From Dendrobium chrysotoxum (Eukaryota > Streptophyta > Magnoliopsida > Asparagales > Orchidaceae), in NCBI GenBank assembly GCA_019925795.1, contig CM034304.1, positions 16,756,228-16,820,227 on the forward strand: a stretch of DNA of 64,000 nt, read 5' to 3'. A program made the position numbers and the translations under genes. Numbering within the stretch: position 1 is the first letter of the stretch; the number at the start of each line of letters is the position of its first letter. The notes beneath the pieces were generated by a model. It did no database searches, was not told the DNA's origin, and saw only the letters and a program-made list of their open reading frames with translations. Shown here piece after piece: positions 1-10,100 of this stretch.

Positions 1-1310
1 AAATTCATCAAGTAAAGAGAGGTACTCCTTATCTAAAGCAATGTGTTCAACCCTAAGACTGTCATGCTCTTTTGTAAATTAGAAAATTTTGAGTTTAAAC
101 TAGCATACATTTTCTTTAGTTTCTTTTATGTGTCATGAATTTTTTAGAAATAATAAATAGCTCATCATAGGATGGTTGACATACTTCATCTTGATCAAAA
201 AGATCAAGATTATCGTTATATAAGGCACAATTTTGTTACCTCCTCCTTTGCTTCATGTTTTGATGATTCTGAGGTAGAGCCAGCCCAAAATTCTTTTTGT
301 GTCTGATACTTCCCCTTTTTGAAATTAGCCTTCTCTTCATCCTTTTCCTTGGCAGGGTGAGTTTTCAGATTGAGGTAATCTATTCTCAAGTGCCCTAATT
401 TCTTGCATTCAAAGCAAATAGTATCATATGAGGCTTTGAAATTTCTATTTTGTTTATCATTTATCCACTACTAATGATGTTTTTACCTTTTATTAATAAA
501 GCTTTTAAATTACTATGTCATCAGTGTTATGTTATCATCTTCCTCAGCTGTAGAGATGTCACTTTCAGAATCATTGACTTTCAGTGCCATAACTTTGTCC
601 TTCTTCCTATCACCTACATCAGGAAACCTTTGACTCATGCTTCGCTCGTAGGCAATGTGTTTGCTAGCAAATTATCAATAGAATACACATTCAAATTCTT
701 AGATTAATAAAAATAGTTACTTCAGCATCAAAACTACTAGGTAGGTAATACAGAATTTTGTTGACTTTTCAAAATTTGATAGTTCTCTACCAAGATCATG
801 TAGGGATGCCACTATTTGGGTAAACCTAGTGTACATGTATAATATACTCTCATTAGGTTTCATGAAAAAGAGTTCATAATCACGTAACAAAATAATTAAC
901 CTAGACTATTTAACTTCACTAGAACCCTCATTAGTAATGCATAACCTATCCCAAATTTCTCTCCCAGTAGTACATATAGAGACTCTCATATAGTCTTTAG
1001 ATTTTAATGCACATAAAATATTATTTAAACATTTTACATTCAGTTGAGTAAAGTCACTATCCTTAATACTCCATTCAGTGATAGGTATATTAACTTTTAT
1101 CTCATTAACTATACATGGTGGTACAAAATAACAAGTTTGTATCAAATACCACATGCAAAAATTAATTGATTGTAGAAAGGAAGACATGCATATTTTCTAG
1201 AAATCAAACAAAATATTGTAAAAAAAGTGGCGAACGAGTTATTGAATAACCCTCCAAGGTGTTTTGATTTCCAAAGTATGCCACAGATCATTTTTCTTAA
1301 GGTTATCTAA
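1..1310 (-). pseudogene. Sirevirus gag remnant (element D), antisense
   Basis: Decayed Gag of a Ty1/copia Sirevirus read on the minus strand; the window edge cuts it. The N-terminal Gag part lies at 906-1187 (93 residues open). It has the same order of motifs as elements A-C: STFLQS-like start, Y.MW.L, QLN.KCLN, CALK..DYMRVS, GREIWDRL. Downstream on the minus strand, near 395-430, a zinc-knuckle-like stretch reads CFECKKLGHLRIDY, where the last Cys of the CCHC box is Tyr. The reading frame is broken several times. Function by family: structural capsid/nucleocapsid protein. No pol is visible because it would lie left of base 1. Confidence 0.85.
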
Positions 1311-1328
1311 AATACTACTTTTGATACC

Positions 1329-1341
1329 TGCTCTGATACCA
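1329..1341 (-). other. Primer binding site of element D (tRNA-Met type)
   Basis: Minus strand reads TGGTATCAGAGCA, complementary to the 3' end of initiator tRNA-Met. It lies two bases inside the LTR end, as in elements B and C. Confidence 0.85.
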
Positions 1342-1343
1342 AT

Positions 1344-2060
1344 TGAAAGTACTAAGAAAAGTGTTGAATCTCATTGAAGTACCCATGATGCACTAAGAGG
1401 GGGTGAATTGGTGCTTTTTAAAAACTTTTTATTTTACAAAAATACTTTTCCAAAACTTAATTACCAAATTCAAATCTCAAAATTGAAATAAACATCTAAC
1501 ATAATGAAAGTTAGAGAATGTACAATTTTTTTTTGTTTTGATTTAGTAAAAACTACAAGCCGTAAGAAAATTAAATTTTTTTATTTTCTCATAAAATAAG
1601 CCCAAACCAATCACAATATTCACAAGAGAGGTTTGTAATAAAATAAATTATAGGAAATATAAAGTGTGAAAATTAAAATGCATAAAGTAAAACTCTTTAA
1701 CCACCCGATGCGATAGAGAATCAGAAACTCTTTTCACCCTCCTAGTGAAGGCAATGAACCTAGAAGCTTTTTCACCCTCTTAGTGAAGGCATAGTACCTT
1801 GCAATCCATTTCACCCTCCTACTGAAGGAAGAGAACCTTGAAATCCTTTTTCATCCTTCTAGTGAAGGCAGAGAACCCAACGATCTTCAAACTTGAAGTC
1901 TTTCTCCCCAGAGTAACCCCAAGAAATCAACAAAGCAATTCCAAGTAAAGTCTGAAATAGGTAAATTAAAAGTCTATATAAGCTGATATTTTGATCGTTA
2001 CCTTTATAAAGTTGGCTAATAGGACATCTTTCAACAAACCTCATGACATCATGTTGAAGT
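1344..2060 (-). repeat. Partial 5' LTR of element D (R/U5 end preserved)
   Basis: On the minus strand the LTR ends in CTTTCA at 1344. About 50 bases inside that end it has the block CAATTCACCCCCTCTT, found at the same place in the LTRs of A, B and C. A TATA-like box (minus strand TTTATAAAG) lies near 2003-2011. The upstream U3 part with palindromes is not recognisable, and a TAA microsatellite lies just beyond. The outer LTR end (TG...) was not found, so the right boundary is approximate. Confidence 0.7.
1725..1875 (-). repeat. Tandem stem-loop units in LTR of element D
   Basis: Four imperfect units. On the plus strand each has TTCAC, a 7-9 base spacer, then GTGAA: 1733-1737/1745-1749, 1771-1775/1783-1787, 1810-1814/1822-1826 (one mismatch) and 1850-1854/1862-1866 (one change). 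Read on the minus strand, each unit follows a TTCTCTGCC-like sequence, matching the leader units of A, B and C. Confidence 0.7.
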
Positions 2061-2177
2061 AGAGGACATAAAAAATGAGCTTCCCGCTATGCAAAAGTTT
2101 TCACATACACAACTTGTCACGACACAATATTGGATGCACAAGAGATAGCACCTAAAATCTATTTGGAATGAGTTCTT

Positions 2178-2312
<135 letters not shown>

Positions 2313-3451
2313 TAGAGCCACTAGTATTATAAAAAATATAATAATTGAGAGCATTAATAAGTTTTCATTATATATCACATGACTATATAATGCAAAATAT
2401 CCATTTATAATAATAATCATGATACATCTATCTCTATTCATCATCATATAATATCATCATGAATGCAAAAATAATAAACTAATAAAACACATCTTTAAAC
2501 ATAAATATGTCACCACTATCTTCACTTGACTCGTTCCTTTCCCTTGCGCTGTTCTAAAATTAGTACTTGTAGATAAAAGAGGAAGGGTTTCGACTACTCA
2601 ATAGGTTATATGAAATTTACCTAAATGTTTAATATACCAAAAATGAAGTAATAAAGCATGCACATAAGAAACTAAGGCATTAACGATAAATTTTTTTGGC
2701 AGAATTATTTTTCTGGAATTTCTAACAAAATTAATAGCAAAAGTTTTGCTGGAAATTACCACCAAAAAGTTTGCTGTAAATTCTATCTATAATTAAGTGA
2801 CCTGGCTAAATTTTTGATCAATTTTTGGTCAAAAATGTTAGTTAATTTTTGATGGAAACAATCCATTAGAAATTCCACGAAAAAAGGCCATATTTCATCC
2901 CTAGCTGCTTCCCTCTCCCTTTTGCCAAAATTTCTCTCCTGAATACCTCTCTCAGCCTCTTCATCGCCAAACATAGTTCAAGGTAATTTATAGACCATTT
3001 AGCTCCATTTCTTCAAGATTTGAAAGGTAATTCTTCATTTCTTTTAATCATGTTTTATTTTTTTTTAGATTTCAACCATATAAATGTGTTAAAAATTAGT
3101 TATAATTACTTTTAGAGTTTTGAGATTTTTATGTTGAATGACCTTATAATTTGATCAATGCTTATAATTATACTTGATGAATGAGTTATAGCAATTTTAC
3201 ATTCATTAATTGTAATCGAAGAATCCTAATAGTAAAGAAGGTATTTGGGGAAAGAAATCATCTACCTTCATTAATTCTCATATATTCAATTTTTTTTATA
3301 TATATTTTTAAATCAAGTTAAATATGGGTATCTAAAGTTAGAGGTCGTATATATATAATAGATTGTTAACAGGAAGAAAGTCACTCACAAATGAATTTAT
3401 TAAGGGTGTTAAATATTCACACGATGTGTTATCTACTTTAATTTTTTTCAG
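2313..3451. other. Unassigned AT-rich DNA, probably CACTA 5' sequence in part
   Basis: No supported gene. 2690-2900 holds runs of ggaaattt/aaatttcc-like words (for example gctggaaattacc and ctggaatttctaac), similar in style to the subterminal repeats of CACTA elements. No CACTA terminal inverted repeat was found. Just before 3452 the sequence is ttttttcag, a possible 3' splice site for the exon that starts there. Confidence 0.35.
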
Positions 3452-5029
3452 GTGGAAAGTTTAGGTGTTCTTGCTCAAAACATAAAAAGTAAGCATACCA
3501 TGCACTTGATTTATATCATAGAGGATTTATGCCAAGATACTTATTTTGGACTTCATATGGAGAGTACGAGCCATATTCTGACTCTCAATATGATCCATCC
3601 ACAACTTCTAAAATAGTAGAGGATGAGAATATATGGATGTATAAAGAAATGGATTTTTATACAACAGGTATAGAATTAAGAGAAACCAGAGAAAATTGGC
3701 CTAACATCAATGTGTATAGCTTCTATTAATTACTACGTGCTATTCAACAACCCTTTTGGGATGGGTGAACATCTCATTCTGAGTTATCAGTTATAGTTAG
3801 GATACTTAGTATTAAGATTGAATACACTATTCATCGAGAGTGCTTTAATGATTTTTTAGGTCTGCTTAAGGAAAAAAGTCCTAAGAGTGATTTAATTCCA
3901 ATAGATTTGTACAGGACTAAGAAGTTAGTATCTAAATTGAGGTTGAGTGCTACCAAAATTGATTGTTACATCAACAACTATGTTGTATTTTAAGAATGAC
4001 TTGTCAAAAGTTGCATGTGTAGCGTACCTCAATATAAACCAAAATATAAGAAACATAAAAAATAGAAGAATATTCCATATTCTCAGTTATTTTATTTTTC
4101 CATCATTCCCAGACTTCAACAACTGTATGAGTCAATGAACTTTGCTGGTCACATAATATAGGATAAAGACAAATTATCTTAACTAGGTGTTCTTACTCAT
4201 CTATTAGACAAAGAAGCATGAAACACTTTGATCGTATACATCCTTCCTTTGTTGTAGAACTACATAACATAAGATTGGGAATGTGTAGATGGCCTCACTT
4301 CTTTTAGTCATGCAACTTCATCATACTCCTATTGGCCTATTATAGTAACAACCCTATAACCTTCCTCCTGAGATGTACATGAATACCCCTTACATATTTT
4401 TGATACTTATTATATCAGGGTCACATAATCTAAAAGCAAAAATAGATATCTTCTTACAATCTTTGATTGCTGATCTTAAGTTATTTTGGGAAGAAGTGTG
4501 CTAATATAAGATATCTCAGTTACATAGAACTATCTACTTAAAATTGCCTTATTGTGGACTATCAATGACATCCAGCGTATGGTATTTTATATGGTTGGAG
4601 TATTGCGAGTAAGTTAGCTTGCCCATATTTCATGGAGCTACTAAATCATTTACATTAAAACATAGAGGTAAAAATCAATGGTTTAACTATTAACGTATGT
4701 TTCTACCTACCAATCATTTATTCAGGAGAAATAATGAGGTATTCATGAGAAATAGAGTTGAGATATTAATTACTCCACCAAAATTAAGTGATGGTCATAT
4801 ACTTGAAAGAGTGAATGACATACCTACTATTTTTAATTTCTTATGTTAGTAGAGTGTAGAGTCCTTGAATTTGGAGTTCAGTATAACTGGATGAAAAAAG
4901 TATCTTTTTTGGATATTACCCTAATGGAGTACCAATTTAATTAAGCATAATTTGAATGTTATGCATATTGAGAAGAATGTATGAGAAATATTAAAAATAA
5001 AAGGATGTGCCATAATCCCAATTATTTTA
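3452..5029 (+). pseudogene. CACTA (En/Spm) TNP2-type transposase, first part
   Basis: Broken transposase of the CACTA superfamily, which in life cuts and pastes the element. The opening exon shows the transposase-associated domain: GGKFRCSCSKHKK near 3452-3490, then LYHRGFMP and a W-SYGE motif near 3500-3560. Next come TNP2 core landmarks: FGMGEHLILS near 3765, a PKLIV-like CINN region near 3950, a P-RLQQLY region near 4105, PPEMY-like and ISG-like stretches near 4360-4430, and a HIEKNV motif near 4970. Frame changes and stops are frequent. The gene stops at the gypsy insertion (5029/5030). Just before that, from about 4981, sequence already seen at about 4045 restarts, so the gene contains a partial tandem duplication. 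Confidence 0.8.
5025..5029. repeat. Left target-site duplication of the gypsy element (tttta)
   Basis: Matches tctta at 25518-25522 at four of five positions. Confidence 0.75.
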
Positions 5030-6805
5030 TGTGACACCTCCAAATTCAGTGTTCAGTTTAACCTATTCTAACTCGATTTGAATGTGGTAAATACTTTAAT
5101 TTCTATATTTTAAACTCTTTTACATTTATTTGGCATGTGTTTGGAAATATTTTATGTGTATAAAAAAGGTATGTATGTGTTCTAAAGTGAGTTCTTGGAG
5201 TCTGAATGCATATTGGTATATATTCTAGAAATTTTCCCCGTCAAGTGCCTAGGTGTTCTAATAGTGGTGCATTGGTACTGAGCTCCCTAATTTCTAGAAT
5301 TTGAATTAGCGCCACGACACTCAAATAGTGGTGCCTAGGTGTTGGGCCATTTGAAGCACTTAAAAATATAATTTTCCACTATTCATGTGACTCAATTCAT
5401 TTTGATCGCCAAAATAAAGAGAGAGAAAGAGAATGATTTTGTAGAGAGAGGAAGGAGATTTGGGATGCTTCGGGAAAATTTTAGCTGTCGACCAAGTTTT
5501 GAAATTTTTTTGTATCAAGGTAGGTCACACTATGCCTATTTTAGTTTTAAAAAATACAAAAATTTTTCAAAAATTTTTATTAAATTTATATTCCTATTAC
5601 CAAAAAAATGAGGATAAGTTTGCATTCATAGAACTTTCAATGCGTAACTTTTATATGTTATAAAGATTGAGATTCAAAACATTTTTAATATTTTCTAGAA
5701 ATTTTATATTTGGTATTTTGAAATATATGCTTTTAATTGATTAGAAAATAATTTAGACTCTAAAAATAAGTGATATAGTATGATTAAAGTCTTAGAATAT
5801 TGTTATACATAATCTCTAATAATTTGTTATATTTTAAAAATGTGAATTTTTACTCAATATTGTGTTATATTGTCTACCATTATAATAAGTTGAGAAATTT
5901 TGTATTGAGTTTCTTTATGTTTTAGTGGTTTCACTGAAAGCAAATATGTACTATATTGATTGAATTTAGTAAGTATTGATCTGAAAAATATCTACTGGGG
6001 AATATAAATGGCCAAAATCTTTTGAGATTTTATATGAGATTAGGAATTTGAATATGAAAATATGTAAAATTCTATCTAATGGGAGTCATAAGGGGCTAGA
6101 ATGTTAAATTCTATCTAAAAGTAGTGGAACTCTATTGGGAGTCATAAGGGGTTAGTATCTTAGATTCTATCTAAAAGAGGGAAAATTTTGTTACATTATA
6201 TTCTATGAAATAAAGTGCATATGAAATTTAGTTTATTTAGCTGCTCAATATTATTATTTAACTCTTTAACTAACTATAATGGTTTTATTACTCTACTCTA
6301 CATAATGAATCATTATAGCATATTTAATATTTTGGAAATGTTTAATTTAAGAAATTTTTAAAAATTTAGATTGGTGTTTATGGCATGTTGAGTTATTTTA
6401 GCTCACTGTGATTTGTATTCTATTTTCAGGGTCTTGGAAAGTGAAGGATTCAGTTTAGTAGCTTCTCAGGATCTCATCTGAGTTTGTATAGGTATTCTTT
6501 TTTATTTTCAAATAGTCATGGCTAGCTTTCATTATATTGTAATCTGCTCTCAATTCTATAATCATATACTATAGCGTAGATTTTGTATAAACATTTTAAA
6601 GATGAAATAAAAGTGATTTTGTGGATGAGTTTAATTCAGCACTTTCTATAATTTTTAATAGCAATGTAGTCTGTTATTTATTTTATCATTTATTTTTGAA
6701 GAAAATTTGAAAAAAATTTAAAACGAGATCATAGAATTTGCCTGTCATAAGCCAATATGGTAGGAACTATCTCATTAGCGGGTCTTATTGAGTTGGGTTG
6801 TGATA
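5030..6805 (+). repeat. 5' LTR of gypsy element
   Basis: About 1.78 kb. Aligns through its length with 23751-25517. It contains repeated words of the type gggagtcataaggggctagaat (near 6075 and 6135) and a palindromic agctattttagct-like stretch near 6395-6410. It begins TGTGACACC and ends TGTGATA (CA changed to TA). Two short ORFs at 5387-5663 lie in the LTR and are not supported as genes. Confidence 0.92.
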
Positions 6806-6813
6806 AGCTTTTA

Positions 6814-6827
6814 TGGTATCAAAGTAG
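6814..6827 (+). other. Gypsy primer binding site
   Basis: TGGTATCAAAGTAG, a tRNA-Met type site, starts 9 bases after the LTR end. The fit is imperfect after TGGTATCA. Confidence 0.65.
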
Positions 6828-7034
6828 TAGTTGTGGAAAATTTATCATAAAATAGAGCTATATAAAATTATTTTAAAGTCAAGTGGGGTAGTTATGACTC
6901 TATCTAGGTATTATTTTTTTCTTGTGTACGTATGTTCAGTTGCATATTTTGTGTGCTTATGGATCTATCAGATCAGTAAGACCTAGATATGATTAATGGA
7001 TAGAGTGATAGTCGACAGCTCTTATACATAGTTA

Positions 7035-8384
7035 TACTATGACGAACAATTCTAATAGTGTTTCACAATTTTGTAGTATGATAGCCCAGCTGATGGGTAA
7101 AATATAGAGCATAGTTCATACTATTAAATCTTACAATATTGATAAATATATGTAGATATTTCTGAGATTGAAGCCTCTGAGGTTTGAGGGTGCTTTTGAG
7201 CTAATGTAGCAGAGGAATTGTTGAGGAGGATATACAAGACATTTGACTGTATACAGTATCCTCCTAAGAGAAAGCACTATTAGATATTTTTTTGTTTGGT
7301 AGTGAGGTAGAGCATTAGTGGAAAGGTTAGCAAGAGGAGAAATTTTAGGGAGATTTAACTTTTCGATTAGCTATGATGAGTTTTTTTTATATATTTTAAG
7401 CATAGTTTGTACCACCGTATGTACGACAGCAGATGCAGGAGACCTTTTTTAGTCTAGTTTAGGGGAGGAAGACAATTATGCAGTATGAGGTAGAGTTTAC
7501 TTCTTTGGCTGGATATGATCCATAGTTGATTAGCATTCCTAAGGAGAAGTGGTGAAGTCTTTTGAGGGGACTCCAAGATAGCATGACGCAGCCACAGGTC
7601 CTTTTTCATATTTTTGATTTATTTCAAATTATGGTGAGAGCTCATCTAAGAGAGACTAATTTGTTAGCTACTCAATAGTGGTGAACTGCTAGTAGGAAGC
7701 AATTTGGTGGTGATACTTTTGGTAGTGGAGTTTTTTGGGAAAAGAATAGATTTCTACCTAGAGACTCTAGGAGAGATGGGCAATGTTTATCTACAACAGT
7801 ATCTGATAGTGTTAGTGTGACATGTTCTTATTCTATTAGAGGAGCCTTGATGTGTCATAGTTATTATAGATGACACTTTATTTAGTATTATAGAATGTCT
7901 AAATAGCATTTTAGGTGTAGACAGGTAGGGCATCGAGTAGTTGAGTGTCCACATATAGAATTTAATTAGTGATCTAAGCCCCGATTTGAGTGTTCTGCTA
8001 AACCCACAGGGAGACCGAGGATAATTTTGCTCCAAACATTTTCTGAGGGATCATCTAGTAGAGGAAATAGTTTTATTTCTGTAGCAGGTTGGTCATCTGG
8101 CATTGGTTATAGGGAGTTTGGTAGTTCTATTGCTCTAGCTCATATTTAGGCACATGTGTATAGTCTGACTTAGTAGGAAACTCAGGATGCCTTAGATATT
8201 ATGATAGGTGCGACTTACATTTTTGATTACCCATTTCATATTTTATTTTATTATAGAGCAAGTTATTCATTTATTTTTAAGCATTAGTTTAATTTATTAT
8301 ACTTACCTTCAATTTTATTATAATTTTTTATATGTCTCTTTCTTTATTAATTAGATCTGATATCATAATCAGCATAGTTCATTT
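7035..8384 (+). pseudogene. Gypsy gag and start of protease, decayed
   Basis: A likely gag start lies near 7038 (ATGACGAACAATTC). A nucleocapsid CCHC box follows near 7905-7960, with cys/his spacing visible in C..C....H....C (RQVGHRVVECP), interrupted by stops. The protease opens near 8130-8275 with the order typical of gypsy elements: AH.YSLT, then ETQDA, IFDYPFHILF and RASYSF, where the family has DSGATHSF. So the catalytic Asp-Ser-Gly is lost here. Many in-frame stops, mainly TAG and TAA. The Sirevirus A insertion at 8385 cuts it; the protease resumes at 19864. Confidence 0.75.
8380..8384. repeat. Left target-site duplication of Sirevirus A (cattt)
   Basis: Identical to 19859-19863, directly outside both LTR ends. 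Confidence 0.95.
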
Positions 8385-8629
8385 TATTGCAAATCTGATT
8401 TTGATGATGACAAATATGTCTCCAGTGTGTTTTGCTTGGCTAACCCATTTCAGGCACAAAAGATCACGAGCAAATCAAGCTAACTCAAGATCGGGTCCAA
8501 GTGTCTCCAATGTACTATTTTTCATTTTATTGAGTCAATTGTAATGTAACTGATCCCCTAGCTAAGTAACCTTGCACACACACACTCAGGGGGAGAGCTT
8601 GAGTGAATTAGAATTTCTGTTCAGTTTTT

Positions 8630-9310
8630 GTTCAGATCATCCTGGATGATATTCACATCGTCCTGGACGATCAGGTAAAAATAGAAACCCTAATTAGGGC
8701 GACTAAGTTAAGAGGGTCTGATTAAGAAGATCGTCCTGGATGATCTTTGGATCGTACGGGACGATATCCTTAAATCAAAAATTCTCAGCCGCTAGATCAA
8801 GTTTGGCAAGTTTTTATTTTTAGTTATTTGGTCTGATCGTCCTGGACGATATGTGTATCGTCCTGGACGATTTAGTACAATCATGCCTAATTTATTCTGG
8901 TAATTAAGGAAAACAATTTATTTTTGATTGATACGATCATATCGTCCTAGACGTTCGCAGGATCGTCCCGGACGATCATGATCGTCTAGTGCATTTCAGC
9001 TGTACGACCCGAACTGTGTTCAGGATGATTTGGGCACTTTTTGAACTAATCGTACAGGACGATATCCCTATCGTCCTGGATGATCAAGTCATTTTTTGGT
9101 ATTCCAACACAGATTTCTCTGGACGACCCGAACTATCTTCTGGACGATATTCCTCGATTTGCACTAATCGTCCCGGATGATCACAGGATCGTACGGGACG
9201 ATATGAACAATTTTTTCTACTGTTCATCCAGAAGAGCCAGATCATCCAGGCTGAAACAGTTGAATTTGAACTGATCGTACAGGATGATCTATCGATCGTC
9301 CTGGATGATC
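8630..9310. repeat. Palindrome array in U3 of 5' LTR A
   Basis: More than a dozen copies or variants of the inverted repeat ATCGTCC-T-GGACGAT. Clear copies are at 8657-8671, 8836-8850 and 8857-8871. Variants have AC/GG arms (ATCGTACGGGACGAT) or CpG-decayed arms (ATCATCC...). Sirevirus LTRs in other plants are known to be rich in short CpG-bearing palindromes. A regulatory role is inference from position upstream of the TATA box. Confidence 0.93.
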
Positions 9311-9352
9311 TTGGCCGACCAGTTGAGATTTAGGGCAAATTTTAAGCCCTCC

Positions 9353-9360
9353 TATAAAAG
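9353..9360 (+). promoter_or_regulatory. TATA box of 5' LTR A
   Basis: TATAAAAG, 40 bases after the last palindrome and upstream of the leader. The 3' LTR has the matching box at 19165-19172. Confidence 0.75.
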
Positions 9361-9570
9361 AACTTTTTCTTGAAACAAGAAAAATCTTTTACCACCTTCC
9401 TTCCCTGAGAAACCCTAGAGAGAGAGAGAGAGAGAAGATCTTGTGAGGGGGAGTTAGTAAGGGATTCACTAAGGTTACTCCAAGCACGGATCAAAGTCGT
9501 CTTCTCCGCTCGTCATCTTTCGTCTAGTCGGTGTTCATCGTGGGAGGATCGTTTGCTAGAAGATCCGGGG

Positions 9571-9730
9571 TTCTCTGCCCGCTTCAGGTGGAAGCAAAAG
9601 GAGTTCGAAGGTTCTCTGCCTGCTTCAGGAGGAAGCAAAAGGAGGTCGGGATCTCTGCCTCACCGTGTGGTGAAAAGGAGGTGGTTGTACAGGCTTCTCT
9701 GCCTTACTGTGGGAGCAAAAGGAGAGACAC
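9571..9730 (+). repeat. Tandem stem-loop units in leader of Sirevirus A
   Basis: Four units, each with TTCTCTGCC (or atctctgcc), two complementary arms and AAAAGG. Arms: GCTTC 9581-9585 with GAAGC 9591-9595; GCTTC 9622-9626 with GAAGC 9632-9636; TCACC 9660-9664 with GGTGA 9669-9673. The fourth (9695-9726) has CCTT with AAGG inside TCTC/GAGA. Small ORFs here (9531-9824, repeated in the 3' LTR) follow the repeats and are not supported as genes. Confidence 0.75.
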
Positions 9731-10031
9731 TTTTTGTTTAGTGCAATACCCAGAGGGGAGGCTCCGGGGAGTGGACGTAGGTCAAGTTGACCGAACCACT
9801 ATAAAATCTGGTTTGCTTTTCTGATTCAGTTTTACGCTTTACTTTTCCGATATTAACTACTTGGGTGAATATCTGTGATTGATCTTTTCGTTCTTGTTTA
9901 CTTGTTTCCACTGCTAAGTATCGAAAAGATTTTCATTGTTATTATGAAATTTTTAAATAACCAATTCACCCCCTCTTGGTTAGCCTCGGGACTAGTTCAC
10001 TAGGGCTTAACATCCCTATCGAACTTTCTAG

Positions 10032-10044
10032 TGGTATCAGAGAG
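10032..10044 (+). other. Primer binding site of Sirevirus A
   Basis: TGGTATCAGAG starts two bases after the LTR, complementary to initiator tRNA-Met. Confidence 0.92.
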
Positions 10045-10100
10045 GGATTCAAAATTAAGGTGTAAAAACTGCTGAAGGCTATTCCATTACAAGACCACCG

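Larger units (their letters stand above)
8385..10029 (+). repeat. 5' LTR of Sirevirus A
   Basis: Aligns end to end with 18215-19858. Both terminal dinucleotides are mutated here (TA...CT in place of TG...CA), but the 3' LTR keeps TG...CA. Order: unique part, palindrome array (8630-9310), TATA box (9353), GA repeat (9415-9438), stem-loop units (9571-9730), conserved CAATTCACCCCCTCTT block near 9961, end. Confidence 0.96.

Noticed and set aside
5387..5663. Two overlapping frames of 67 and 74 codons
   Set aside because: They lie in the gypsy 5' LTR, and the equivalent frame in the 3' LTR (24131-24340) is different in length and sequence.
8630..9310. Regular short repeats that might suggest a CRISPR array
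   Set aside because: They are palindromes with irregular spacing in a plant LTR; no unique spacers, no cas genes.
9531..9824. 97-codon frame in LTR A, repeated at 19358-19621
   Set aside because: It follows the stem-loop units and is present in both LTRs only because they are copies. The overlapping frames there are equally open.
10032..10044. tRNA-like match
   Set aside because: This is the primer binding site, complementary to tRNA-Met; there is no cloverleaf.
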